A DNA stretch of 64,000 nt from Pararge aegeria (lineage: Eukaryota > Arthropoda > Insecta > Lepidoptera > Nymphalidae), in contig NC_053182.1 of NCBI RefSeq assembly GCF_905163445.1, positions 20,047,501 through 20,111,500 of the forward strand. Reading direction: 5' to 3'. The notes below the pieces were generated by a model that searched no databases, was not told the DNA's origin, and saw only the letters and a list, made by a program, of their open reading frames with translations. Shown one piece after another: positions 33,701-39,300 of this stretch. Positions within the stretch are counted from its first letter, which is position 1. Each line of letters starts with the position of its first letter. A program made the translations under genes and the position numbers.

Positions 33701-35936
33701 CAATAAGAAGTAATAGCAAACAAACAAAAATAGTTTGCCTATTTTAAATGGATACTTTTTACAACTAAGTTTATCACTGGTTTAGGACAAAATAGAATAT
33801 GTTTTGCACATAAAATTAAATCGAATGTCAAATATTAAGTTATATTATATTATTCTATAAGTATTTATATTTATTATTCATTAAAATATTCATCACTCAT
33901 CTTAGTACCCATAACACAAGCAACTTTTTTTTGGGGCTAGTTTTGATTGATTTAGTATATTTGTTTATATATTAAAAATTATTTTTATTCATAGTTACCT
34001 CTCCTTTCATGCCCTTGATGAGAGCCCGTTGCTCCACACCAGGCTTAGGCTTATAAACCACTCGCACCATCCCATTGGGAGTTTTAGAAGTACCAGAGTT
34101 AGCACCAATTGGGGCTGCAATAAAATTAGTACCAAGTTTCATTAAAATCCAAACAGCTTCAATCAAAATTTCCACCTCTTACAAAGCTAGATTTTAATGA
34201 GAGTAGCATAAAACATGTGTTGAAAATTTTGAAAAACACAAGTTTATTTATGATCTTCAGAATGAGTAAACTGACTTTGTGTGATCTTAGAAGGCAGGTA
34301 CAGGAGTAATCTAGGATATTTACAAGAATTCAAAGGCTAGGCTAGGTACGCATCATTCCATTGAGTTTCATGATATATCACAGTAATTCTCACATAATTT
34401 AATGAATTAACAATTGGCTGAGCAATTATTTAATATTATAATAGATTTATCCACTTGACGATCTTTAATAGTGACTAATTCTGACATATATATATATTAT
34501 ATATATATATATTCCTACTAACACTGATTAGTATCCTTATAATGTATTTGTGTTTATTATAAGGGTCAAACTGTTTCTTATTGCTATGCCCTGATAGGGC
34601 CTCATGACTATGTTAAGGCATGGATGCAAGTAAAATAAATAAAAAAAAACATTATACATAAATTAAAGGAAAGTAGAGTATGGAATTACTTTGATACATA
34701 TTTGCCAGAACCTAATAGTAAGTGTTTTATAGTTTTGAAGTGTTATACTACATAAAATACCTATAATACTGTAAGCCAAAAAGTTTCCACTAATGTGTAT
34801 TGCCAAAAGTTGTCCAGGATAGAACTTTGGCTGCCAGTGGTAGTCCACCATTGTCTTCAGCTTCATCTTAGAACTACCATGGTTATGGTTGCCGGGGTTA
34901 GTGGTTACAACCACATTAGAAGCGTACACCTCAGAACTGCATGTTTCATCATCCTCCGAGAATGATCTGAAAGAAGTAAAACTCATTTTAATGTCAATGG
35001 AGCACAGCATGTGCATGCATGAAAGCAAGTTTTATTGCCACACTTCCCATGATTAAAGCAGCATTGTAGATGTTTCAAATGATTGAAATTAAATATATAT
35101 TAATAATTTTATTTATGAACTCATTTAACAATAGAACAATCCAGCCGGTTTATTGAGAAAGTTCATAGGCTAATATATAATCAATTGAATGCTAGTACAG
35201 TATAAAGTTATGCGATATGTTAAAAAATACTTATTTCAAAAAGTTTTGTAGTTCTCACCAACACTGACTTTTAATTTAATTCAATACAATTATTATATTA
35301 GCATACATTGTAGGTACATGTTTACTCAAAATCACACATGTTTACATAAAAATCTTAATTTACCCAAAATCATTAATACAATAACTAAAAAATCATCAAA
35401 ATATTTCAACTCAATATAATAAAAATGGCATTCAAATTTTAGGTATAATATGTTTTTTAGTATTTGGTGACTGAGTTTAGGACTTTATATAGCACTTGCG
35501 TTATTTACTACACTTAGTAACTAGTCTTTCAGAAGCTAACAAAGATTTGTTTACAACTTTTTCAAGTTTGTTCTAGCCAGAACTTTGAACTATAGGATAC
35601 AAAACCTACAGGCCATAGCAATCGGTAATCTGAACCGGGTGTTGGTAGCGAGACCCGTAAAAAGCTAGAGCGGGTTAGCGCTGAAGTTATAAAACAAAAA
35701 TAATGTGTCAAAGTTCTTACAATACCAATCTAAATTGTTTGAAGGTTATAATCAATTACTATGATCATTTGTATGATTCAAAATTTTAAAGGCATTAGAT
35801 TTGCATATATTTCACTTTCTCGGAGCTTATGAGTTAGTTTATCTATCACAATATTGCTAAAAAAATTCAAATTCAAAGTTTCTTACATTGTTTGAGTTGT
35901 CTCCGAGAGTTTCGGAAGCATTGCAGTGGGTTGCAT
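8693..35936 (-). CDS. Edc4: Enhancer of mRNA decapping 4 (Edc4 / Ge-1), complete, 24 coding exons
   Basis: Scaffold of the cytoplasmic mRNA decapping complex; in known orthologues it bridges Dcp1/Dcp2 and is needed for P-body assembly. Coding exons, 5' to 3' on the minus strand: 35936-35887, 34966-34761, 34114-33999, 33314-33205, 32934-32789, 30307-30114, 28917-28805, 27741-27553, 26085-25970, 25067-24967, 23684-23546, 23053-22941, 21969-21881, 21289-21210, 20230-20115, 19489-19324, 18767-18531, 17016-16893, 16213-16033, 15195-15030, 13428-13263, 11779-11671, 10883-10660, 8882-8693. All introns are GT-AG, every phase matches, and the total is 3441 nt (1146 aa + TGA at 8695-8693). Motifs shared with the human protein as I know it include ALSPDGT-like FSPDGTALATAAADGY, RCLHKWQPHDGKPLS, LMTPDAF and YLEEAIMNLD. 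The protein is shorter than the human one, mainly in the serine-rich linker. The start is the first ATG of exon 1 (MQPTAMLPKL). Its 5' end faces flower about 450 bp away. I see no clear poly(A) signal just after the stop. Confidence 0.96.
8943..9372 (+). mobile_element. LINE fragments in Edc4 last intron (family A 3' end)
   Basis: Bases 8943-8980 are a short piece starting actagctgtcccggcgaact with a T-run. Bases 9028-9372 are a degraded C-terminus (YYTIDEFLNDKVAW then a stop at about 9190), followed by the 3' UTR gttggaaaagagcaactgct ... aggcctacttgaaataaatg. The same family occurs at 26950-27458 (best copy), 20500-20598(-), 43437-43515(-), 45123-45310(-) and 62420-62562(-). Confidence 0.72.
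9373..10189. other. AT-rich Edc4 intron 23, no recognised feature
   Basis: Open frames of 60-90 codons occur on the plus strand, but their composition is that of AT-rich noise and they have no motifs. Confidence 0.5.
10190..10507 (+). mobile_element. LINE family B 3' end
   Basis: Contains ggctaagtttgttgtgggct, accctcgtagctttagat and a terminal tgaataaagaaattttgaat. It is matched in order by 6885-7222 and 38412-38592. Confidence 0.7.
10570..10659. repeat. 22-bp/12-bp tandem repeat abutting the Edc4 exon 23 donor
   Basis: Units of cagccacatcgtgcggcacg+ta (22 bp) occur about three times, followed by 12-bp units ending cacgtac. On the minus strand each unit presents GTACGT, the same hexamer that forms the donor of exon 23 (10659-10654). 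Copies end at 10647, 10635, 10613 and 10591. The first two keep the reading frame if used. Confidence 0.85.
10985..11072 (+). repeat. Direct repeat, copy 1 (partner 11840-11935)
   Basis: The sequence gataaatgatagagattgct followed by agagattgataagtggactg is repeated almost exactly at 11868-11910. The two copies flank Edc4 exon 22. Confidence 0.8.
11499..11645 (+). mobile_element. SINE family B, 5'-truncated fragment
   Basis: Starts in the body (ccgtgaggaaacctgcatgc), continues through accaatccgcaatggacca, and ends ttgatatgatgatgatg. It lies 25 bp from the 3' end of Edc4 exon 22. Confidence 0.65.
11840..11935 (+). repeat. Direct repeat, copy 2
   Basis: Partner of 10985-11072, about 860 bp away in the same orientation. 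It lies immediately before the second retrotransposon fragment. Confidence 0.8.
11938..12135 (+). mobile_element. Second copy of the R2/R4-like retrotransposon C-terminus
   Basis: Reads VESTVIVPVVVSVNGLLAKS, then after a short internal deletion CWIKGRIQKAVVLETARIV and RRFLTLEP before TGA. It matches 4720-4933. Its flank still has the intact ccgcaagc site (12123-12130), which in the other copy holds a MITE. Confidence 0.72.
12211..12460 (-). mobile_element. tRNA-derived SINE, family A (copy 4)
   Basis: Minus-strand copy with the tail aaataaataaatatactacg at the left and head ctgcgccagccggccgtc at the right. It lies in Edc4 intron 21. Confidence 0.84.
12475..12755 (+). pseudogene. Possible broken coding fragment of unknown origin
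   Basis: Two adjoining frames make protein-like sequence: GRMSDVVLQDLVSHSTY ... NYNTLPKTLK, then after a frame change at about 12597 RRISELHANEVRELRLF ... YIDGTVHNILEPLIYF, ending in TAA. A single indel would join them. I do not recognise the family. It is probably a mobile-element remnant but may be chance. Confidence 0.25.
12750..12826 (+). repeat. tRNA-like sequence (tRNA-derived repeat or pseudo-tRNA)
   Basis: The segment aaccgtcgaagttaattggt ... gcaggttcaaatcctgtcgg ... tacggtt resembles a tRNA: a T arm of GCAGG-TTCAAAT-CCTGT with one wobble pair, and 5'/3' ends that pair except at one position. The anticodon arm is not convincing, and the sequence leads into AT-rich repeat, so a SINE head or pseudo-tRNA is likelier than a functional gene. 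Confidence 0.3.
13040..13192 (+). repeat. Retroelement-like dispersed repeat
   Basis: Contains ggttcagtagatccagagat, tacccgttacaacgtcac and ctctttatagtattagtata, a sequence type I know as widespread in Lepidoptera. It ends 71 bp before the 3' boundary of Edc4 exon 21. Confidence 0.5.
13455..13570 (-). mobile_element. LINE family B 3' end with (AAAGTC)n tail
   Basis: Five to six units of caaagt at 13461-13492 are followed by atatttctttattcaaatag and gatgcgtacat, the reverse of the 3' end at 7165-7222. The hexamer array is the tail of a 5'-truncated insertion, 27 bp from the 5' end of Edc4 exon 21. Confidence 0.7.
13571..14039. other. Edc4 intron 20, no recognised feature
   Basis: No coding or RNA signal is visible. 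Confidence 0.5.
14040..14375 (-). mobile_element. LINE family B fragment, minus strand
   Basis: Contains agctccgagggttccaaacg, ccctggtctaagaagaagcc and aagaagcaaccttgttagag, the reverse complement of 7000-7110. An unrelated stretch of about 130 bp interrupts it at 14133-14270. Confidence 0.62.
14376..15029. other. Edc4 intron 20, remainder
   Basis: AT-rich. Bases 14690-14870 have the look of a degraded transposon (cagatcttccgcggctgttt, tacgtctgtctgtttctc), but I cannot assign it. Confidence 0.4.
15425..15605 (+). repeat. Retroelement 3'-end repeat
   Basis: The core agagatcgctactaagcgat ... aaggccgcc is shared with 17300-17510(-) (ggcggccttatcgcttctta) and in part with 20663-20800(-) and 37330-37530(-). 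It ends in an (AATAATG)n-like tail. Confidence 0.55.
15606..16032. other. Edc4 intron 19, remainder
   Basis: No feature that I can support. Confidence 0.45.
16243..16375 (+). mobile_element. tRNA-derived SINE, family A, 3'-truncated (copy 5)
   Basis: The head gacggccgaatggcgcagtg with an intact B box runs to gtgtttatctgtatatgaat, where another repeat begins. It sits 29 bp upstream of the Edc4 exon 19 acceptor, in opposite orientation to the gene. Confidence 0.82.
16385..16500 (-). repeat. Retroelement-like repeat (partner 27975-28175)
   Basis: The words tttgctatactccgcgaaaa and atttcttcaatccttatact appear in inverse orientation at 28085-28165 (gaatataaagattgaagaat, gcttttcgcgtagtgtagca). 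Confidence 0.55.
16640..16860. mobile_element. Fragments: SINE B tail and LINE B 3' end
   Basis: Bases 16640-16705 are a SINE B end (ccctgtagtgggccgataat ... gatgatgatgat). Bases 16719-16850 are a minus-strand LINE B piece (gcaccctggtctacgaagaa, aagaagcaacctggttagag). They fill the space just before Edc4 exon 18's 3' end at 16893. Confidence 0.6.
17300..17510 (-). repeat. Retroelement 3'-end repeat, minus strand
   Basis: Shares tactctttatttgcacaca, ggcggccttatcgcttctta and ttaggattaggaaaacaaaa with 37330-37530 and in part with 20663-20800. The A-rich interior gives spurious open frames. Confidence 0.55.
17523..18180 (+). repeat. Dispersed repeat split by a SINE B insertion
   Basis: Left half 17523-17651 (ggtattcggcaaataactct, agtgagacggacatttcc) and right half 18001-18180 (taattcctaagcaattgtgg, tatgtataactaagtt) match 24094-24420, where they are contiguous. 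It is an unnamed transposon remnant. Confidence 0.72.
17652..18000 (+). mobile_element. tRNA-derived SINE, family B, full length
   Basis: Head ggagcgatgatagcctagtg, B-box-like aggtcgaatctcagc, body, and gatgatgat tail. It is flanked by aaataagtatt (17641-17651) and aaataagcatt (18001-18011), an 11-12 bp target duplication with one mismatch. Confidence 0.83.
19324..25067 (-). CDS. Edc4: Edc4 exons 10-16: acidic, Ser/Pro-rich linker
   Basis: Residues about 414-681. The composition is low in hydrophobics and rich in D, E, S, P and G (SPDDFDLNN, LEELTLEDGEAEAPG, KREDDDPPLS, EKPPPPAK). Two islands are recognisably conserved: exon 11 has RVRVRLYIVHPTNLQ and exon 13 has LNLMTPDAF (residues about 552-560), which matches a short linear motif in the linker of vertebrate EDC4. 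The block is probably disordered and serves as a docking and phase-separation region, by analogy with orthologues. Exon 16 ends at a normal GTCAGT donor; a GCAAGT just before it would break the phase. Confidence 0.92.
19736..19965 (+). repeat. Retroelement-like repeat, ctagctgacccgtgcaactt type
   Basis: Opens with ctagctgacccgtgcaactt, common at one end of lepidopteran non-LTR/SINE-like repeats, and continues with aaacgattttcatgaaatat. A similar start is at 8945. No coding is left. Confidence 0.5.
20500..20800 (-). mobile_element. LINE family A 3' end and a second retroelement end
   Basis: Bases 20500-20598 read aaattcatttatttcaagta ... gtgactctaccacc, the reverse of 27390-27450. Bases 20663-20800 share aggcggccttattgctgcaa with 17395. 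Both lie in Edc4 intron 14. Confidence 0.62.
20850..21175 (+). repeat. Dispersed ~330-bp repeat (copy 1)
   Basis: Words in order: aattcaaaacattctaagtg, aagaccgacacgtg, ctacgcgacgcgtacctaat, gcatgtgatgttagggct, ctgatttatttgagtaaaa. Other copies are 24470-24810 (inverted), 49375-49700 (+) and 62815-62960 (partial). There is no coding capacity; it may be a MITE. Confidence 0.72.
22120..22340 (+). mobile_element. RTE-type LINE C-terminal fragment
   Basis: Degenerate translation WYGHVMRMESCYQKN ... RTKKQRKTKERWMDCVKEDM matches the C-terminal signature of RTE-like reverse transcriptases (WxGHVxRM ... RGRPxxRWxD). It is dead. Confidence 0.68.
22505..22685 (+). repeat. Dispersed repeat, partner of 1846-2060
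   Basis: Shares gtgcctgtaattatgcc, ggcggcagaaataagg and tctactactct in order with 1850-1985. Confidence 0.55.
23455..23530 (+). mobile_element. Short RTE LINE C-terminal fragment
   Basis: NPTRWTEDVS and AGSRWKQ-like words in adjoining frames (acccaacgaggtggacagaa, gctgggagccgctggaaaca) match 57120-57200 in inverse orientation. It ends 16 bp from the donor of Edc4 exon 11. Confidence 0.6.
23779..23925 (+). repeat. Dispersed repeat, acgcgttagaa type (copy 1)
   Basis: Words acttaagtacacgcgttaga, aaatcttttcaaaaatttta and gtatttaatgcattgaaa recur at 31583-31745 (+) and 49918-50038 (-). Confidence 0.65.
24094..24420 (+). repeat. Dispersed repeat, uninterrupted partner of 17523-18180
   Basis: Contains ggtattcggcaaatatattt, tagtgagacggacatttttc, gcaaaataaatattata (the empty SINE site) and gattcctaagcaattcttgg in order. 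Confidence 0.7.
24470..24810 (-). repeat. Dispersed ~330-bp repeat (copy 2, inverted)
   Basis: Reverse complement of the 20850-21175 family; contains acgcgacgcgtagcgtaggt and taacatcacatgc. Confidence 0.7.
25250..25600. repeat. Edc4 intron 9 with small direct repeats
   Basis: ggcacgcgtccctt occurs twice (about 25328 and 25398) within a stretch rich in gagagcgagtgag-like words. A 30-bp unit, attctttgtataaattaatg+ttttaaa, is tandemly doubled at 25540-25600. No gene is seen. Confidence 0.6.
25970..34966 (-). CDS. Edc4: Edc4 exons 2-9: N-terminal WD40 domain
   Basis: Residues about 17-413. Exon 2 carries DYHWQPKFYPGQLLA and NFLAY, exon 3 GMVRVVYKPKPG, exon 4 VQDLAFAHIQNQ and LASIDEMGNFY, exon 5 HRVVWCPYIPDE, exon 6 ARMWNV and FSPDGTALATAAADGY, exon 7 RCLHKWQPHDG, exon 8 VQFWKFAVTGAENN and KIWSCKSWSCLQS, exon 9 YVLGMARDGED and QFLLRYPVLSF. 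These line up in order with the WD40 propeller of EDC4, which in orthologues mediates contacts with decapping factors such as Dcp1. Exons 1-4 are AT-rich while exon 6 is extremely GC-rich. The longest introns inside this block are filled with SINEs, LINE ends and a 42-bp minisatellite. Confidence 0.94.
26200..26380 (+). mobile_element. LINE C-terminal fragment
   Basis: The translation has DGKRKQGGQLLRFEDVLTRH and SLQKTEWRSFV, the pattern of a LINE reverse-transcriptase C-terminus (DGKRxxGRPxxRYxDVLxRH ... DRxxWR). Only about 50 codons are left. Confidence 0.6.
26950..27458 (+). mobile_element. Jockey/CR1-like LINE 3' end, family A (best copy)
   Basis: An open frame of 102 codons (26963-27271) gives the C-terminus of a non-LTR reverse transcriptase: VTSAYRLRKVRKSFVGLSIR, YNMIPKVILDLPMHKFK and YYTIDEFLNDKVAWKH before TAG. 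The 3' UTR has gttggaaaagagcaactgcc, a (TTGAAT)-like end, and aggcctacttgaaataaatg. It ends 95 bp from the 3' end of Edc4 exon 8. Confidence 0.78.
27975..28175 (+). repeat. Retroelement-like repeat (partner 16385-16500)
   Basis: Contains cctgctctacgcaggtagag, gaatataaagattgaagaat and gcttttcgcgtagtgtagca. No coding is recognised. Confidence 0.5.
28968..29320 (+). repeat. Minisatellite, 42-46 bp unit, about 7 copies
   Basis: The unit cttgttggtcgagtggatat + tgggtatctgagcctaaact + gt (42 bp) alternates with a 46-bp variant carrying cgggtctctgagcctactaa. It lies in Edc4 intron 6, 50 bp from exon 7. Because 42 is divisible by three, a long open frame with repeats of LVGRVDIGYLSLNC appears on the plus strand, but it is not a gene. 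Confidence 0.9.
29365..29400. repeat. Perfect 14-bp inverted repeat (hairpin)
   Basis: Arms cgacgattgtaaaa (29365-29378) and ttttacaatcgtcg (29387-29400) enclose the 8-nt loop cagcgggg. Confidence 0.9.
29500..29775 (+). mobile_element. SINE family B remnant
   Basis: Body sequence ggcgtgtgaagtctaccaat, acttggccagcgtggtagac and, after an interruption holding the hairpin at 29611-29668, the SINE end ccgtagtgcgccggtaatgg + attgatgat. Confidence 0.65.
29611..29668. repeat. Perfect 27-bp inverted repeat with 4-nt loop
   Basis: The left arm 29611-29637 starts gataaaatctgtgatttcca and is mirrored exactly by the right arm 29642-29668, which starts cctggtgtggaaatcacaga. The spacer is attc. It is an almost complete palindrome, likely to form a cruciform or an RNA hairpin. 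Confidence 0.93.
29795..30045 (-). mobile_element. tRNA-derived SINE, family A (copy 6)
   Basis: Tail at the left (aataaataaataaatattta), head at the right (gcgccaatcggccgtc). The flanks share tgatgata, a possible short target duplication. It lies 69 bp from the 3' boundary of Edc4 exon 6. Confidence 0.83.
30345..31050 (+). mobile_element. LINE fragment with reverse-transcriptase C-terminus
   Basis: Bases 30345-30500 carry cgggtaccgcgataatagtt and tcgaaatatcgaca, a repeat block I associate with lepidopteran LINEs. Bases 30628-30927 encode a C-terminal fragment (YIRNPNNRNKLKLCVPMQKL, YNHLLKLLPVARFKSVLFDK, LLDRLYYHSNDYLNGK) of the jockey/CR1 sort. There is no upstream reverse transcriptase core. 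Confidence 0.66.
31193..31470 (+). mobile_element. RTE-type LINE C-terminal fragment
   Basis: Degenerate translation DILQRAAALKWN, AGHICRREGGRWS, PPAQWRDDIVKAGKNWMQL and EEALVQQ is the classic C-terminus of RTE-like elements, ending with tgattgtgatgat. It lies in Edc4 intron 5. Confidence 0.72.
31583..31745 (+). repeat. Dispersed repeat, acgcgttagaa type (copy 2)
   Basis: Shares acttaaatacacgcgttaga, aaaatcttttcaaaaatttt and aggtacttaatacattgaaa with 23779-23925. Confidence 0.65.
31746..32788. other. Edc4 intron 5, remainder
   Basis: The stretch includes a tata-rich block with the self-complementary gtatacactatacatac near 32040. Bases 32470-32785 hold retroelement-like words (ccgaaacgccactgcatatc) without a usable frame. 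Nothing firm. Confidence 0.4.
32957..33035 (-). repeat. Fragment of the tatcccctgacaggggatat repeat
   Basis: The short piece atcccctgacaggggatata + ... cacctgctaaagc is the reverse of the block at 43690-43750 and at 63960-64000. It lies 23 bp from Edc4 exon 5. Confidence 0.55.
33860..33965 (+). mobile_element. SINE family A, 3' fragment
   Basis: Contains tcatcttagtacccataaca and a diverged ggggctag ... tagtatatttgtttat; the tRNA head is missing. It ends 34 bp from the 3' end of Edc4 exon 3. Confidence 0.65.
34480..34513. repeat. (TA)n microsatellite
   Basis: Alternating TA run in Edc4 intron 2. Confidence 0.85.
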
Positions 35937-36384
35937 TTTGGAACTAATCAAGAATTTCACACATTAATAATGAAAAAATATTTAAACACCACAGTTGTAA
36001 TGTAATTATTCATATAATTAGAAAAAATCGGCGAACGCGACAGGAAACCCGACGGACATTCGACATAAAATGCGTTCCGATTTACGATACGTGAATAACT
36101 TTCAAATTACAAAGTTTAAACGTTTCGTTTTAGAGATTTTTTGTTTTCATTAATAAATAAATATTTAGAGCCAGAATAATTATTTTAAACATACTTTTCA
36201 TTTTGGAAACCTAATATTTAAACTGAAAGTAAGTTTATTCTATTTACATGTTTTCACGCATTGAATTACGTAATTTTTGTCATTGTACCTTCTCTGTTTT
36301 ATTTGTGTCAAGAATCCTTGTTGGTTTCTCGTCTGTGATTATCAGTTTGACAGCTGACAAGGGAAGTGAATTGATTTTTCGAAA
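35937..36384. promoter_or_regulatory. Shared upstream region of divergent Edc4 and flower
   Basis: The start codons of Edc4 (35936, minus) and flower (36385, plus) are separated by 448 bp, which must hold both 5' UTRs and core promoters. I see no TATA box. A slightly more GC-rich patch lies at 36025-36065 (aaatcggcgaacgcgacagg), and tcagtttgacagctgacaag near 36343 contains an initiator-like TCAGTT. Unlike the neighbouring introns it is free of recognised transposons, which fits a constrained regulatory sequence. The function is inferred. Confidence 0.6.
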
Positions 36385-39300
36385 ATGGTAAGATATTTAT
36401 TACTTTTAATGGTTTTAAAACCCTTTTAATTAATTATAACTGTACATAAAAATGCGTATTGTTATAACAGTCGTTGGCAGACAAGATAACGATGTTAATG
36501 GCGCGCCCGGGGGGCGAGAATGCCCAAAAAGATGACATCCCTTGGTGGATGCGCTACGCTGGTCGAGGGCTGGGGACAGTTGGCAGTTTCAGTAAGTATC
36601 TTTTCATTGTTTACCAAACGCCCTCTAAGAGTAAATGACCTAGACTGTAACATTAAACATCGCAGTTAATGGGCTATAGTTATCAAATGTCTTTATCTTA
36701 TCAGGTCAGCTGGTACCCAAACATATTGGGAATCTTATGAAAAAAAAGCTTTTCAATAAAATAATCTGTATACAATTTCTTAAAGAACCAAACCCACATT
36801 ATAATAACTATTAAATGTGTGTAATAAACTTTAATGCACACTGTTATGCTACAATGAACTTTGTTTTAAAAATGGAAATTTTATAGTAATTTGTATCAAT
36901 TATTCTTAATTGTATACCTTTCTCGCTGACCATATTGTATCTCAAAACTTAAAATTTTATTGATAATAAATATAGCTTATACATAATAGAAATTATAAGA
37001 CAAAAGCTTATTTAAGATTAAAAGTGAGGGCATGAATTGCTTAAATAAGTATTAGTTTTATATAACACTAAGATGTCATATCAAAAAGGATATCCTTAGG
37101 CATTTTTGGAATCCTCAAAGGTTAAGTTAACTAATGTTATGAACTCAAAAAAAAGCTTCTATCTTAGCTAAAGCTTTCATTGACGTATGTTTTCATGACC
37201 TTTTGCTAAAGAATATAACTTAGCTCAATGGGATCTGAGATGTTAATCACATATTTCTAGTGACTGGTTAAGGTTTTTATTAAAAAAAATTTTTTTTTTG
37301 TAGACATTAGCCAGAATTTTAAGGCAAAACCCTTAAATAATTGTATAAAGTTAAGTTCAAATTACTCTTTATTTGTATACCACAATTGCTTAATAGCAAT
37401 CTCGCCAGGCAACCTTAGAATTAGGAAAAAAGAAAAGAAGAAAGGACTGCTGGTGTTAAAAAAAATTAAAATACATACATGCAAATAACTTCATACTAAT
37501 ACTTAAACTAGTTTACAGTAAACACAAATACATCAAAGTACATATTCATATAATTATTAATAAATATAAAATAAACTAATATATATAATAACAATTGCTT
37601 GAAGCTAGTGCCCCACCTGCTTTATGAATTAGCAAGTTATTATGCATAAATATTAAATATAACTTCAATTCAATGGGAAATATTATATGATAAAACTTAG
37701 GCAGAAATCAAAATAAGTATTTTAGGCTGAATCCAAAAATGGCAATATTCCATACTAGACCTTGTCTTTGATATCATAATCAGGTGCCATTGCAGTAAAC
37801 CTTTAATTAATTTGTATAGAAATAAATTGGTCTACTGGCCTTGTTTAGATCGTGTTTTTCGCTAAGTCCTGGGTTCCGAGATGGGTTAAAATTTGTTAGG
37901 TATTTTGTTTAGATCTTTTCAAAATGCAAAATTAATGCTTAGCACTGTCTACCAGTCAACCTTGAACTTGTCGTGGGCGCAAAAGGGAATAATAATATAA
38001 ATAATGTAAAAGTAATAAAACTTTTGTAAAATACAATATATAATATTAATGAATATAAACTTAAGTAACTAAATATCTGTATTACATTTCCTGTAGAGCA
38101 TGTTTAAGTCACACAAAAACCTCTCTCCTCTGATATCAGTGAAGATGAAGGGAAGTTATCAATATGCCATTCCTTAACAAAGGCATCAATGGGATATTCA
38201 ATCTTTGAATTGGTCTTCTGCTTTTGGCCAAGACATGCTTTCCTCAGTTATTAATTACTCAATTTCCGTAATGATAGTAATCTACTCCCAATAAAAGGTT
38301 TAGATCCCACATTACAGATTAATATGTAGACAAATAGCAAAGTTATCCATGTTGGAGCAGGTTCTTTGCTCTGAATCCCAGCTCTTTATTATGGGAGATG
38401 AGGTACAGTCCTATTTACCTGGCTTAGTTTGTTGTGGGCTCTTCTGAAACCAGGGTGCGTTTGAAACCCCCGAAGCTTTAGATTTAAGTTATCACCATCC
38501 CCTTACAATTATGTAAACATATATGTATGAACGCTTCATAAGTGCCTGTGATGGGCCTACATGAAAAGATAAATTTTGAAGTTGAATTTGAGCTTTGTGG
38601 TGCTACTTTTCTCTAGTAGAAAGAAAGTTTCAACAAATTGTACTCTCTTGCTCTATGTGTATATCGTAACCTCTTTTTTCTTTGCTGTACTATTAAAGTG
38701 TATTCATTCGTTGTATTAACGAATTTTCGATCAAAGTTCAAAGTTAGCTAGGGGCTACCAACTTAAGTAAGTTAAGCCTTGAGTGTACTGCTGCTGCATA
38801 GATTGGTGGTATGAGCTTAATATCACTGCAGTACTAATAAGAGGTTAGCCATCTTCTACACTGACTTCCAGGTGAGATTGCAGACAAGGTTTAAACTTGT
38901 AGTGGAATAAAAAACATACAAACCCATTAGTTTAATATTTGTTTTAATATTTGCCAGGTTAATAAAATGAACTAAGGACATTATTTACAAATTGTAACAA
39001 CTGTGCTATTTTATCTGTTTTTAATTAATGTATTATGAATGTCACAGATAAAAGTTGTCTGAAAAATCTTATCTTTTGATGTAAACATGAGTGATAAGGG
39101 ATCGCGGTTTTCATTGTTTATTACATGCCCAGAAGAAAAAGAAAAATAATTGATAAATAATTCCATTCTAAATTTCTTATCAATTTCCATATCTATAATC
39201 TACAAGGATGGTTGTAAGGCGGTTAGTATACAGATGGTGTATTCAAATCTTTGAAAATAAATGAAGAAAAACAAAATCCTGAGTGCTACAACAAAAATTC

